64,000 bases of DNA from Pseudoscleropodium purum (GCA_963969395.1 OZ017796.1:1862501-1926500), one strand, 5' to 3'; positions 26,851 to 40,371 are shown, counted from the stretch's first letter. Translations and numbers: made by a program. The notes: a model not told the origin generated them from the sequence alone.

Positions 26851-27725
26851 GGTAACTTATTTGAAAAGGCACCCTCCTCTCCGTCCTCGCCTTCAAGAAT
26901 GTCATATGTACTACCCAATCGGAAGTTGGCCCTTCGACGCAAAGGCTGACCTTTTCACCTGGTTTGCAGGGCTAGTCGACCTGCAGAACAGACTAGGTGA
27001 TACACAGGCTTCAAAATGCATCATTGTCCTTGATCGCTCGACACCCTTGTGTCCTTACGTCAGTGGCTGCATCAAATGGCACATGTTCTGCTCACTCCCA
27101 GCTTCAGTTGGCTTTCCCCTTCAGAGGCGGAGTTTGGTGCATAAACTACACTTTCTTTCCGGGTCTTGCAATTTGCAAATGATAGAATAGTAAGAGAGGC
27201 GTTGTGTTGGAAACTTGGAATCCAACCACCGTGTAAGAGAGCTATAGTACTGTACTGTACTGTACTGTAGCTTAGCCAGCCTGACGTAACTTCGGGTAGG
27301 GTGTACGATCGTCGCTAGCTAGCTAGCTACAGTAGTAGGAAATGAATATTGTGCGCATTGAAAACCATCCAGAGATATATAATATAGAGGCACTGGGAGA
27401 TTTGCAGAGATTACAAAAGCATACGTGTACAAAGATTCTTCGATCAGATCTAACGTGTGCGACCAGGGAGGGTTTGCGAATGGCTGTTTGAGGGGAGAGA
27501 GAAAAGGACGGTACTTTCCTCATGTCGAAATTGGTGCGAGCTACAGAAAAGCTAAGCTAGCGGTGCCATATTGCAGACTGAGGTGCAGGCATGCCACAAA
27601 TGCTGGCAATAACTGGACCCGGAAAAAAAAGGACGCTGCTGCTGCGGGCCATTGGAGTGTCATTCTGTTGGAATGACATTGAAGCTTTGCAGTTGGTTGG
27701 ACGGAGAGTGCAGATGGGATGAGTT
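26851..27725. other. Gene-free island with simple repeats
   Basis: Less AT-rich than its surroundings. Holds a TACTG tandem run near 27247-27268 and a GCTAGCTA run near 27314-27328. A 137-codon frame at 26777-27190 (+) overlaps the left part; it matches no family I know and starts in AT-rich spacer, so it is not called. Confidence 0.4.
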
Positions 27726-27729
27726 TCGC

Positions 27730-28060
27730 CCATTAGTTTGGAAGGAACTTAACTTAAGTAGTTGGTGTATGATTAGGCCCACTTAATCACGCAAAACTTG
27801 GATTAGTTAAAGGACTTCTTAATCTCCAAACAATCAAGGAATCCCAATGTGGATTTGGGAGGTAGGGTTTCTAGCATGTGAGTTTGGGATCTTGAGCCCA
27901 TGAATCTAGTTTTGTCCGTTATTTTGGAAGGGACTAAGTTGGTCCATTCATGCAAAACTTGGATTATTTAAAGTGCTTTTCAATCTCTAAATGAAGAAAG
28001 AATCCCAATGTGGGTTTTGGAGGCGAGGTTGCTAGTATGTGAGTCTAGGATCTTCAATCG
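27730..28060. repeat. Tandem duplication, ~170 bp unit, two copies
   Basis: Two diverged copies follow each other (about 27730-27895 and 27905-28055). Shared blocks in the same order: GCAAAACTTGGATTA, AATCCCAATGTGG, GGTTTCTAGCATGTGAGT / GGTTGCTAGTATGTGAGT and AGGATCTT-like ends. Non-coding. Confidence 0.65.
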
Positions 28061-31000
28061 AGGAGCCTAAACACCCGTGTTACAAGTACCTATATTAGCG
28101 ACACTTTCCATGCATATATATTTTGTGGGCAATAATGGAACTGAAAAAATATATAGAATTGATTTTCAACTCAATATTAAAAATTTCCACGTATAAAGAA
28201 AAACAAGGCATACATATTCCTTTCTAGAACAATTCCACTATTGAAATTGATAATTTACAATTTCTAATAAAAAATATTGATGATTTTTGTTTCTCTTTCA
28301 TCATGTCTCAACTTCCTCTCTATTAGTCTATTAGAATTCTAAAGATGAATACAAAGGTTTTCTTGGTTGAATTTTTTTACATGTATTCACAATCCATTTT
28401 CCAACATATTGACCAAACTTTACAAGTTACAGGACATATGTGCATTTTTCTAAAAATTCTTGAAATACAAAAAATTCACTTCTAGAAAAGGGCTAGAAAT
28501 ACCTACTTTGGAAAGTTTAGACACATTGAACTTGCAAAGTGTAGGGATTTTCAATCTAAATTTTTTAGAGGATGTACTTGAATAAGATAACTAGCGGATA
28601 CTACACTTGGATGTGTTAAAGTATAAATATACATAAAGATTTTACCCTTACTTTCAATACAAGTATTTTGAAGTAGTTAGAAGCCTCAAAACACAAAAAT
28701 ATTTTAGGGATTAAATTCATGCAAGTTCCTAACCAATGTGCAAAAAATTGGTTCAGGGGTTAATTTGGCAAGTTAGTGTCACACAAACTAAGATAAATTA
28801 GTATCGCACCCTAGCTTAAAGTTGGCTCGAGGTCGTCCAAGATACCACATAATTATTTAGGTAATTAGTTTTGAGGATTTGGTAGAGTTAATTGTGAAGT
28901 GAGAGGAAACTCTATGATTGTTTCCGCTTTGAATAGTAAAAAACAAAGAACTTGGGATCAAACTCCTTTGAAATCCAAAATGGAATTATGTAGAGTTTTG
29001 TCCCTAGTTTTGCTTCCACCAATGAGAACTCAAGAACATGAAACTAGGGACAGTAACTCAAGATTGGAACCATGAGTTCCACGAGTTCCACGAGCTGAAC
29101 TCAAAGATGAAGTGGTGGACTGCAGTACATTTATTGTCAGGGACCATAACTTTTAACTTCGCGTGGAACTCCAAATGAAGTCTAGACCACTTGACGGTTA
29201 ACTCCAGATGGTGAATCAAAATAACTGCCTTCAGTTGAAAGTATTTCAAAATCATCAAGACTGATCAATCCAATCCAAACTCCACTGCCAGTGGGAGAGT
29301 TCGATTTCATAGTTTCTTTTCTTTTTTGAAACAAATGAAACCGACGGGATTTCATTGCCAAGGGTGATTTCGTAGTTTCAAATGCAAAAATTGGCTGAAG
29401 CCCAAAGGCAAAACATCTGTCATGAACCGAACCGACGGACCTTGAGTTTTGGAATCGAGGACACATGAAGGAGCCCAAAGTTAAGTTTGAGTTTGAGTTT
29501 AGTAAGTTAAGTTTAAGTTTGAATTAGACACGATGACACAAGGGAACAAGAATAGGGAGTAACTTCTTATTCAATAGAATAGGCAGACCACCAAACTTTC
29601 AATGAATGAGTATTCTGTAATTTTCATTCATGCCTCGACAAACTCACAGGCCAACAACTGATACCGAAAGCGCATTCCAACTGATACGATCGTAACTTAA
29701 TACAAGTTCCTTCAAATTTCACCAGGAGTAGCTGGGATCCATCGAATCTATATGCACAAGTTTTGTTTAACTTGAAACGGCAAAATGACGTAAATATCTA
29801 AGTAGGTTATATTTCGTAGCAATCAGTAGCATGCACGATCACTTGCCTTGGCTCTACAATGCATGGTTTAGAATATTCCACACTCAATCAATACCTCATT
29901 AGTAGCTAAGTGGACAAGTGGAGGCTCAATGTGATGAGCAGGGTGCATGAAGGAAAGGTAGTGGACATGAAGGTTATTGAATGGTGGGGTAGAACTGCAC
30001 TAAAGTACCTATTTTAGATAACTTAAGCATTTCAACCTGTACAATGTGGGAAAGTTGTGGAGAAATTGAGTTTAGTAAATGCATAAATAAGGATGGGGAA
30101 GAATGCAAAAAAAAAATGAATGAAATTTTTTTTTCAATAATGAATATTTTATTCAATATAAATGTGGATTTTTCATCTGAACCCATTCTAGTTTCACAGA
30201 CTCATCTATTATGGTTAGCTTGGACACTTCTCCCCAAGCCAAGAAAGATGAGAGATGATTGGACAAGAAGGTACAGACAATTAATTTTTTTCAATGAATA
30301 ATGCATTCAATTGTTGTTCACAATAGGTCAACCTATGAAGCCATTGTAGGGGACCTATTCAAAGTAGGTACGTACTTCTATAATAAGTTAGACCTCTTTT
30401 GAAATTGATATTTTCAAAATTAACATTCTAACAAATCTTGTACACTTGATACTAACGTTGTGAGTGTAGGGTAGAACATTGATTAGTGACACATTCATAT
30501 CAAAAGTCATTTTTCTTGAGACTCCAAACAATCAAATGAAAGAAGTCAAGATGTGTAGGTGTACTTTTAGATTAGTAGGTGTACTCTTCGCTTATACATT
30601 CTTTTTTCAAAGGCATTCAAGGAGCACTTTGTCTTCTTGCAACATTAAAAGGTTAACCATCGCCATAATTAATTATCATTACAAAGAATTTGAAGAATCC
30701 AAAGGTAACTTCAATTGTGCAATACTAATGGTTGACTTTAAGCATGTTCAAATAAACTTCCATCTTGAAAGAAAACAAACATGTTGGAATTTGGCATGCA
30801 AATGCATACCATAATATTATTGAATGTATAACCAATTTTATAGAATTTGGATCAGGATGGATGCAATAATGGAATACTAAATATTACATTTTAGAAAAAT
30901 CATGCCTTATTACTCCCACTACTACAAGTACTTTATTATACTAAAAAAATCTTAAATACTACATCTACCTTGTTGATTTGCAGCATTACATTTGCATCAC

Positions 31001-31748
31001 CACATTTGGATTGATAGTGAATACTAGGTATAATTTCATAGTACTAGGGAGTACTTTTAGAGATTAGAAATTGAGAATTTTACAATAAATACATGAATTC
31101 TTTGAAATTATAAAATTAATGAAAATCTTACAAAAATGCAAAGAATTAAATAAGACATTGTTTAGAACAAAAAGGTGATCAATGTAGGAAGAAGAGGAAA
31201 TGAAAAAAAAAATTGGAATTTGAAAAAATTGTTATATAAAGGAGACCTTTTAGTAAATGTTTGGAGTGCAAGAAATTCCTATTATTACAAATCCTTTGAC
31301 CAAAAGGTGAAATAAAGTATGATATATGAATCTTCAAAAGATGGATCATGAATTCCTTGTTTGTAAATCATTATAGTACTCAAACCCTTTTAAGCCGAAG
31401 TGTGGCAAATTAGGAAAAAATGGAAAAAATAGCATACTTTTAAAATTAATTATGCAAAGAAGAAAAAAATTTCTTTCAACCTCTAGTACTTCCAATAAAA
31501 ATTTGGAGTTTCACAAGCCTAAACTCTAAGAGTTATTGTCACTTTTGTGCTTGGCATGCAATGTATAACACCCAAATATAGGAGAAGTGCTTTTTGCTTG
31601 AACCCATTATTGATTACAAATAGATGTCCAATTTAGTCTTTTTGTTCTCAATATGAGCACTAGTCTTTGAGCATTAAGGAAAAAAACTATATTTGAATTT
31701 TTTTTTCTTTGAGTTTATAGGAAAAATTCCAAGATAAACTATGCATAT
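28061..31748. other. AT-rich intergenic DNA
   Basis: Contains no gene or repeat that I can define. A frame at 30479-30814 (+, 111 codons) lies in very AT-rich DNA and shows no domain. Confidence 0.5.
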
Positions 31749-32680
31749 TTAACTTCTAAAGTTCCATGACTATATTTTCATCAAAAACTCTCAAAAATTG
31801 CCTTTTTTAAGTACATGTACCAAAGTTTTGAAAAAAGATCTTTTGGGACACATGTAACTATAGGATCTTGTATTATGCCAACTTGAAAATATGTGGTAAA
31901 AATTTCAGAAACTTCCACTACATGGATTGCGAGATATTTGCATTCAAATTCACCAAAACCATTTTTTGGGCCTTGCAAAAAATAGGGCAGCTACACTTCA
32001 CAAACTCACTTTTCTATAAAAAAAAATGACCAAAATGGTGGTGCTTCTTTGGATTATATTCCTAGACAAGTTGGCCAAATGCTTGAAAATTTTAGATCAT
32101 TTGAAATAATATAACATATAGGAAAAAAGTAGTAAATAGGTAGTATTAGAGAATGATTCAAAATACAAAATTATTAAGAATTTAATTATGGAATTGAAAA
32201 ATGCCAATTTAAATGGTGGAAATGTTGTAATAAACAATCTACATCCTATGATTTTATTTTTTGTTAGGAATATTGAAAATTTGGTAAGATAAAGGATTTC
32301 AAAATTTATTTTAGAGTAGGGAATCCATAACTACTAGAAAACAAAAAATCTTCATAATTTTTGACTCATTAATCAAAATGAAATGATCCAAAGGTTTCTT
32401 TGTATATATAATTCTAAAAGATTAATTTTAAATTTTTGTTTCCAAAAAAAGTGATTATTTTTAATCTACCCAAACTGCCCAATTACAAAAAATATATATA
32501 TTTGGCTATAAGTTTTGATTCATATTTCCGAATGTCATGAAATTTAGTACATATGAAAGATATTCCTTGTTCCAACCTTCTATCAAAATTTGGGCCAAAA
32601 ATATAGAAATCTCTAGTCACACACACCTGTCCAAAATTTCTTTGAAGCCAAAAAATGTAGCTTGGTCCTTTAATGGTTAA
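31749..32680 (+). mobile_element. R1 repeat family, copy 1
   Basis: About 932 bp of a dispersed non-coding repeat also found at 39185 and 56519 in the same orientation. Left end TTAACTTCTAAAGTTCCATG; right end TTGGTCCTTTAATGGTTAA, the approximate inverse of the left end, so the unit looks like a small class II element. Shared internal landmarks include AGGATCTTGTA, TCAAATTCACC, GGTGGTGCTTCTTTGGATTA, ACATCCTATGATTTTATTTT and GATATTCCTTGT. Confidence 0.75.
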
Positions 32681-35140
32681 AGTGATGTAAAAAAACTTTA
32701 CCTCAAAATTTCAAGGTAAATATCTTATAACATAAAGGTTTTACACTTTTAAATATTAATACATCATACTCCAATGAGTTAGCTATATATTACGTTTAGA
32801 TTAAAAAATAATAGTCAAAATATAATATTGTATTAATTGCTTGTATTGAGAACAGAAAGGGAAGTGATAAAATGTAAGTATAGAATCAATGAGCCCATAA
32901 GCCTATGAGTTTATATTATAGACACCTTCTATAATTATTGATGTCTATATTATAAGTACCTATATTATAGACTTGTTCCATGTAATAGACCAATAGTGTA
33001 TCTATGTTATAAACACCTTCAAATGGTTATAGGTATATACCTACAACTAAATTTGAGACTTGTAGGCTCACTTCTTAAAGCTCATGCACTAACATTGTTG
33101 AGAACAAAAACATGTTTTACTAACTTATTCTACAACGGCTTAGTTATATTGGGCACAAACTAGTGTACTAAAGAGCAAACAACGTGATTCATATTTTCCT
33201 GAAAAAAACAATTTTTTTAAAACTCTCACAATGGCTTGCCTAAAAAATGCACAAGCCAAATACATACTTCTCAATTAGTTAGAAGTTAATCCTGGAAGGG
33301 CATGACCATGTCACCTAGGTAGTCACTTGGGTAGTTAGCCCTAAAAATTCAGATTCTTGGATGGATACTGTAGGTGCATTTTTTTTTTCCCTCAGTCTCT
33401 ATTTTCTTATGAAGTCATTCATGAGACACTTTTAATCCTTGTCATCGTTACAGGAATGAATCCCATCCATTGGACATAGACAGCAGCGATTGCTCTAGTG
33501 TTGCTCTGTAACGACACCACCCCAAACAATTTTTCTTGTACTTTTGCAAAATGTTTTCGTTGCATGGTTGAACCGAACTAGAACCAAGTTACTTTTGTTT
33601 TTTTTGTTTTTTCCTTCACTTGTTTCTCGTTTGTCTGTTGGTTGATTGCAACGAATGAAGCCTGGTCCCAGGGCAGGCGCTCACAGTGCCTTCCGTTGTG
33701 GGATCTATTTTTATGGTCGAGAGCCCTTTTCTCAAAGCAGGGAATGATGGATGGCATGAACAGAAGGTCGGTCAGTTCCAAACCAACGCCACCAACCGCC
33801 AAATGGGAGACAAGAAATTAATATATTGGGCGCCCCTTAACTTAATTGATCCTGGAAGGCCGTGAAGAAATGCACCTGTAACTCACTCAAAAATGGATAA
33901 ATTCCAGTTGTATTTCATCAACTAGCCCCCGTCCTGTCCTCCACACATTGTCAAGGAAAGTATTTTCACCCTTTTGCAATACTAGCCAGTGCAGATGTTG
34001 AAACAACATTTGCTCAAATTTCAACACTAGTTTTCAAGAGAAACCACTAGAAATTGAAAAGTTATTTGAAGCAACCAATGAGAGCCATTGCAACATTTTG
34101 TACTTCAAGGATGTTCTGTTCATTTAAGGCTAGTCTTAGTGCCAGTAATAATTGTAGTATATTCGTAGAGACTCTCACAATTCTCAAACCAATTGCCGTC
34201 ACTGTTGCTTTCATTTGCTACTATTAGTGTATGATAATTTCCCCCGAATTGTGTTCAGAGTGGTGTTCAGAGTTGTGTTCAGAACTGTTTTCGGTGCGGG
34301 TACCTTACTGCCCCCACAGTCTGGTCCCCGCAGAGCAGAAAGTAAAGCTTAGTCTAGCTAGGCCTCTACGTTCGGGTCTCCCTCCAGCCAGTCTGGAGCG
34401 CGACGGGATCCCAGAAGGGTGCGCTTATTACTGCGCTAGCTAGGAATAGGCCCCTCCCTTGAGGCGGGCGCCCTCCGCCCCGCCCCGCCCCGCCCCGCCC
34501 CGCCTCGCCTCGCCCAGATTAGTTCGACTGGCCTCCTTTCCAGAGCGCTCCAATCAGCCTTCGTTGCAGAAGCGTGAGCAGTGGCCGGCCACAGCAGAGC
34601 GGAAAGAGAGCCTGAAAGTGCAAGGAAACGAACAGCCTGCACACACTCTGCGCATGGTCCAGGGAACAGTGCGAGGCGGGTACGTGGGCGCTCGGCAACT
34701 GACGATCAGGCATCTTCCAGATTCCTGTCCACGGCACAGGCACCACCTCCCTGGCTTCCTGGCTTCCTGGCTTCAGGGCATTGTGATCACAAGTTGACGA
34801 GCTAGAACGGAACCGAGCTAGCCCGGTGGTTGCAGTAACTTAACTTAACTTACAGGACCACCAACGGAAAGGAAGGTTTGCAGCATCTAGCATTCTAGCT
34901 TCGAGTCAAGTTCCAAGGTTTTTTTGGAGAAAATGCGGGGATCATGTCATTGGGATTTGCAAGAGCAAACGAATTAACATAAAAATCCAAAATGGTGGGG
35001 ATACAAAATGGAGGGAAGCATTTAATATGAGTACTACGCTTGCACAAACTCCGTTGTAATGCAATGCCACAAAGAAAGGTTAGGTTTCATCAAAGTCGGC
35101 AAGGTTTCATTGTGGGGCAGTCATTTGGGTCTACATGAAA
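32681..35140. other. Intergenic DNA with a CCCCG-repeat island
   Basis: AT-rich to about 33400, then mixed composition. The stretch 34230-34860 is GC-richer, with GTGTTCAGA repeats (34251-34280) and a run of CCCCG pentamers at about 34475-34505, followed by CTTCCTGG repeats (34752-34775). No protein gene recognised. Confidence 0.45.
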
Positions 35141-35144
35141 AAAG

Positions 35145-35525
35145 GAATGAAAAACAATGTGAATGGAAATGTCACATTTTGTGTGATAAATGAAATTGTG
35201 GCAAAGTTTGCATTTAACGTAACACTAGCATGAATGTCATTGTAAAGTTGCAGAGAAGTCATTAGGAATTAGTAAGAAAAAAGGGATGAAAAACAATGCA
35301 AATGACAACATCACATTTTGCATGATGGATGAAATAGGAACACAATTTGCATGTAATATAACAGATTCGATTATAGCCTACTGTAATGCAACAACACCAA
35401 AGACGTTTCGTGAAGTTGTAAGGTTTTCATTAGGAAGACGTTTGGATGTCCTTAAGAATGAACGAATGAAAAACTACGTGTATGAAAGTGAGATGGATGA
35501 AATCGTGCATAGTTTGCATTGAATG
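35145..35525. repeat. Degenerate tandem repeat, three units of ~140-175 bp
   Basis: Units begin near 35145, 35283 and 35459. Each carries (G)AATGAAAAAC, then a GATGAAAT-like block and a TTTGCAT block near its end. A 78-codon frame (35286-35522) runs across two units but is repeat-derived. Confidence 0.5.
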
Positions 35526-37179
35526 TATGTAAGAGATTAGCCTGGATAATGCAAGTCAAGGAAACGGAATCCAGTCTCGTCTCCCCTGCACAGTGCAACA
35601 GTGAGTACGTGGTTCCATCTGTTTTTCTCACGTAATGAAGACGCCACTTGTTCGATCCCTTGCCTGGTCCGGCCTGTCGGTGCTTCGAAAGCCTGAGGTT
35701 TCTTGCTCTGGTAAAAGAGAGTAATTATGTCCCTGTAGCCCTGGTTTGCTTTTGAGTGTGTAAGGTCCTACACTCCGTCCTCACGTCCTCAAGCTTGCTA
35801 CTGCTGTCGATGCGAAACCGCCGGCTTCTTCTCTTTGGTCCAAAGGAAGCAATGGGTCAATGTTACGGCCTTGACCCATTTTGGCTTGCTCATTGTTGAT
35901 TGACCATTTTGAAGGGGGTCATTAAAGAGGGTCTGACAGACACAGTGTAAGCAGAGAATGATGGTATACAGTATACACTGCTACTCAGAGGATAGACTGC
36001 GAATATATCAATGAGGTTCAGTCACTTCAGTGGTTCACGGTTCTATTTGGGTACCATTGACAGATTGACTGCACTGAAAAGGCATCAGTCGTTTGTATTG
36101 ATTAGCAACAATGCCAAGAGATTAAGAAAGATTCGGATAGGCCTGAACAAGCGGAAAAATAAATTTAATATTTGACGAGCTAGCTAGCCACATATATAGC
36201 TAGTCGGTTGTATGCATGGAGCAGCGTAGGAAATGCTATTTCATTTGACCAGAAAGCTTTGGGACAACGTAACTGCGGTGTCTATATTTGTTCACCCACT
36301 GGGTTCCCCTGGTTCAGTGAAATCATTAGTCGAGATTCTCAAAATCACAGGTTAGTATGACATCGGAATTAATCGAAGCGCAGGGTACGTGGGAAACAGC
36401 GCAAAAACCAAGCCTCGCCTCCCTGGCCTCTGGAGGGTAGGTCGTTGTACATTCAGACCTCTTTAATATGAGTCTCTAAAGCAACATTCTGCCACTAGCT
36501 CTACCATTGACTAGCTACAGCAAACTTGACACACATTCAAACCATGTCGTATTTTTTCGAAGATGAACTCCAACTTTTGCAATTAAATTTCATTTCATAT
36601 TTCATTTTTGTAGAAAGGAAAAGGCACAACAACTCACTCGGTTTGTTTTTTTATTTACATTTTATAAATTTTATGATTTCTTCGAAGTGAATGAAACTTA
36701 CAAGCTAGATTGATCGTACTTGCAAATTGGACCCAGCCAGGCCCCACCGACCTGGCTCAGATTAATAAGCTCCTGGAACGCAGTAGTACTCCTGACCATC
36801 TCTCCATGTACTGAGCATGTACATGTTTCACTTCTCCATGGTGATTGGTGATGTACATACTGCAATGGCACTTTGACAGTTTGGAGTGTTTGACGTGTTG
36901 ACGTCTGCCCACAGGATCTAGTGATGCAGCGAGCACCACTGAAAAGCTAATTATAGCATCTGTGCGAGCAAGTAAAATAGGACATTATACGGCATGTAAA
37001 CAAGTGGAGAATAGTGGACAAAATCATGACTACAATTGCAGGACAATCGTACGTGGGCTGGGGTGGAGGAAAACATGCGTAGAAACTGATTCGCTTGCAT
37101 TGCGCTTGGCCTGGCGGGGCTTGCACAGAATCGTTGCAGTTGACAGGCAGCGGATTTAGTCGAATGCATTTAGGTAGGA
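35526..37179. other. Gene-free mixed-composition region
   Basis: Less AT-rich than the repeat-dense DNA around it, with short palindromic GCTAGC clusters (36179-36205). Frames are short (60-72 codons) and unrecognised. This could be degraded genic or regulatory sequence; I see nothing specific. Confidence 0.4.
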
Positions 37180-37349
37180 GCTACACTGATTTGTCCTATT
37201 AGTGCGTGTGACTCGAATTTACCAAAACTCACACTATTTTGAGTTAACGCAGGTTAAAATATTACTTATTATTGTACCAATTTCCAAAGAAAACAAATTT
37301 ATGGTGACACTACTAATCTCCCCACAGTAATAGGACTATTCAGCGTAGC
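37180..37349. mobile_element. MITE family A, copy 1
   Basis: About 170 bp. The left end GCTACACTGATTTGTCCTAT and the complement of the right end (GCTACGCTGAATAGTCCTAT) match over roughly 20 bp. Related to the element in the last S6K intron. Non-coding. Confidence 0.7.
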
Positions 37350-39184
37350 AAGCCTGCGATGTGGCCTTTGCTGTGCCAACGTCGGGCTTTGTCCTTCCAG
37401 TCGTCACTCCCTCGTAATATTCCCTTCTCGCTGCCTGCATGCTGATTGTCCTTCGGGAGTGATGAAGCTGCTTTTACATCTACAGACATCCATGAAACAG
37501 TGATGCAAAATTTGAATGAAAATTCATTTATTCATCTGCACTTAACTTGGGTCATTGGATGTGTTCGCAATTAATTTGGTGTGTTTGCACTGGGTGTTTC
37601 CGATGTTGTTAGCTAACGGAATCCAGTCCGAATTGAAGGTGTATCTATCTAAATTCAGTCCTAACGCTGGCTCTCACTAACACCAAGATTTGGTGTTACC
37701 GCTTATTGATTTCCTATACTGAGAAAAGAAGGATTATGTACGTGGCCTAGCTCATCTTCCATCCAAACTGCACAATTTATACGCTCTTGAGAGAAAATCT
37801 TCGTACCTCTGCACGTACCTGGTGTTCATTTCAGTTGGCGAGACTTCCTTGGATGCAAATTAAAATGCTTAGACTCAGTTGAGAGTCGGTCTGAGGTGGG
37901 CAGCGAGACTTGTGCATGCGGGTGACGTTCACAGCTCCGTCACGGACGTGACCTTGCGTGACACATGGTACTTTCCCTTTTCCCAGTGCTGTGCTGGTAT
38001 TGGATATTTCTACACGAAAATATGGGGTACAGTAGTATGTGTACACACTCAGCTCTCTTACTATTGAACGCGTGTGAGACTCACTGCTAGTAAAAGTCCT
38101 CTTTTCACTAGAGGTGAGAATGAGAATCCGCCTCATTGGGAGAAAATTAAAGGTGTTGCTACTCACCAACAACGACGGGGAGATTTGGACCATGTGACCA
38201 AGTTCACTACTTTTGGTGCTTCCTCACTATTATTGATATTTTGTTATGAATTGGTGTCTGAGTGAAAGCAACAACGTTCTTCTTGTGTGTAGAGAGCAAG
38301 TTTATAACCAATGAAAATTGAGAAGACTAAGGAATGTAAATTTACATTTGAAATTTTCAATCCAATGGAGAGAATGATGCGGACAACAATTTTGTCCATT
38401 GGGCAAAAAAATGTCCAAATCTTGAGTTGCATGGGATCCTACTTGAAGAGGTAGCTTAACGGAAACCTCTAGACAGCTATTGAGCCAAATTCAAGTTCTT
38501 ATCTTTAATCATTTGAAAAGGGCTTACTTACATTGTGAAATATCTTGCCTTATTTTAGAAAATATTCTTTACATTACCTTCTCTTTTTACATTACCTTCA
38601 AAGGTCATGACTTTGAATTGAAATACCAACTTTTCAAGAATAAGCCTTGGACCTTGATAGGTTTTCTCTAAGGCTATGTAAAAGAGGACTTTATTTATCA
38701 AAGTCATACTATTTTAAATTAGTGAAAATTAATTTTTTCCTATTTTTTAAATTAATTTTTGTATTGATACTAATTTTGTAGGTTGTACTATTTTGTAGTT
38801 TGCACCCTCAACAATTAGTATACTACAAATTTTCTACCTTCAAGAAAACCATCGTATCTCTGATTCATTGATGTTGGGGCATGTAGAATAATATGAGATG
38901 TATTTATTGCATATTCAAAAATCAACACAAATATGAAACATACACCATAGTTATATAATTGAGTTGGGCAAGTGCAAACCAATTGAAGTCTTGAATATAG
39001 GTATATTTCAAATTGACTTTAGATTGTGTTGTTCAAATGGTGTACATCCTTGAAGAAGAAATCTTCCTTCCAATTAACACTCTAGGTGTGTCAATCTTTG
39101 GGTTGGGACAATTTTACATGTCATTGTCACTGTGAAATGTGTTTCATTTTCATTTGCCTTCATAACTTTTGAATTTTCAAACCT
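37350..39184. other. Intergenic DNA, no gene recognised
   Basis: Mixed composition to about 38250, then AT-rich. A frame at 37831-38193 (-, 120 codons) has no recognisable domain or splice partner. Nothing else definable. Confidence 0.45.
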
Positions 39185-40371
39185 TTGACTCCTAAAATTC
39201 TATGACTATGTTTTCACCAAAAACGCTCCAAAACTGCCATTTCTTGTACAACTACTAAATTTTTGGAAAAAAAACAAACAATTTTTTATACAAATAACCA
39301 TAGGATCTTGTAGTATGATGACTTGAAAACATGTGGTAAAAATTTCAAAAAATTCCACCGTGTAGATCGTAAGATATAAGCATTCAAATTCACCTAAACC
39401 ATTTTTTAAACCTTGCGAAAAATCAAGCAACTGCACTTCACAAGCTCACTTTTCTATGAAAAAATGATCAAAATGGTGGTGCTTCTTTGGATTATTTTTT
39501 CTAGACAAGTTGGCCAAATGCTTGAAAATTTTCAGATCATTTGAAATAATATAACATATAAGAAAAAAATAGTAAGTAGGTAGTAGTAGGGAATGATTCA
39601 AAATACTAAATTATTAAGAGTTTAAATATGGAATTGAAAAATGTCAATCCTAATGGTTGTAGGGTTGACGAATCTCTATGTCCGCCCGAAAAAAGCGTTC
39701 GTAATCCGGACATTCGGACGTCCGGACGCACGGACGCGAGCGGACGGGCGGGGCGTGGCGAACGGACGGGGCAGACGGCCCGAGGCGGACGCCCAGATCT
39801 TGCGGACCACATCAGTCCGCGTGTCGATCGGCCGGCCGTAACTAGGTGGGCAGGCGGACGTTGCGGACACAACGTCCATGTCCGGACGTCGTGTCAATCC
39901 TGAATGGTTGAAATGTTTTGATAAACAATTTACATCCTATGATTTTATTTTTTCCAAAAGTATTGAAAATTGGATAAGATAAAGAATTTCAAAGTTTATT
40001 TTAGAATAGGGAATCCATAATTGCTTGCAAACAAAAAATCCTCATAACTATTGACTTGTTGATTAAAATGGAATGATTCAAAGCTTTCTTTGTATATACA
40101 AGTCTAGAAAACCAATTCCAAATTTTGGTTCTTGAAAAAAGTGATTTTTTCTAATTTGTCCAAACTGCCTAGTTACAAATAAAAAGTAACATATTAGGTT
40201 ATAGCTTTTGACTCCTATTTCAAAATGTCATGAAATTGTTGCATATAAAAGATATTCCTTGTCCACACTTTCTATCAAAATTTTAGCCTAAAATATGCAA
40301 ATTTCTGGTCAAATGACTTGCCTAAAAAATCTATATAGGCAAAAAATGCAATTTGGTCCTTTAGGGGTTAA
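39185..40371 (+). mobile_element. R1 repeat family, copy 2, with a GC-rich insert
   Basis: Same landmarks as copy 1; left end TTGACTCCTAAAATTCTATG, right end TTGGTCCTTTAGGGGTTAA. Without the insert at 39660-39891 the copy would be about 950 bp, matching copy 1. Confidence 0.75.
39660..39891. mobile_element. GC-rich insert with ~18 bp target-site duplication
   Basis: About 232 bp, strikingly GC-rich against an AT-rich host repeat, with the hexamer CGGACG eight times. Flanked by TGTCAATCCTAATGGTTG (39642-39659) and TGTCAATCCTGAATGGTTG (39892-39910), whereas R1 copies 1 and 3 have only one such site. It is open in several frames only because it is GC-rich. Origin unknown. Confidence 0.75.

Noticed and set aside
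26777..27190. 137-codon frame (+)
   Set aside because: No family recognised, low-complexity start in AT-rich spacer, no splice or promoter support.
34475..34510. CCCCG run as a promoter GC-box cluster
   Set aside because: No gene starts nearby on either strand; it is treated as a simple repeat.
39628..39903. Overlapping open frames on both strands in the GC-rich insert
   Set aside because: They are open only because of the CGGACG repeats; no codon bias or domain, and they run into flanking R1 sequence.
31749..40371. R1 copies 1 and 2 as the two LTRs of one retrotransposon
   Set aside because: The 6.5 kb between them has no gag-pol, primer site or polypurine tract, and a third copy plus inverted ends point to a class II repeat.
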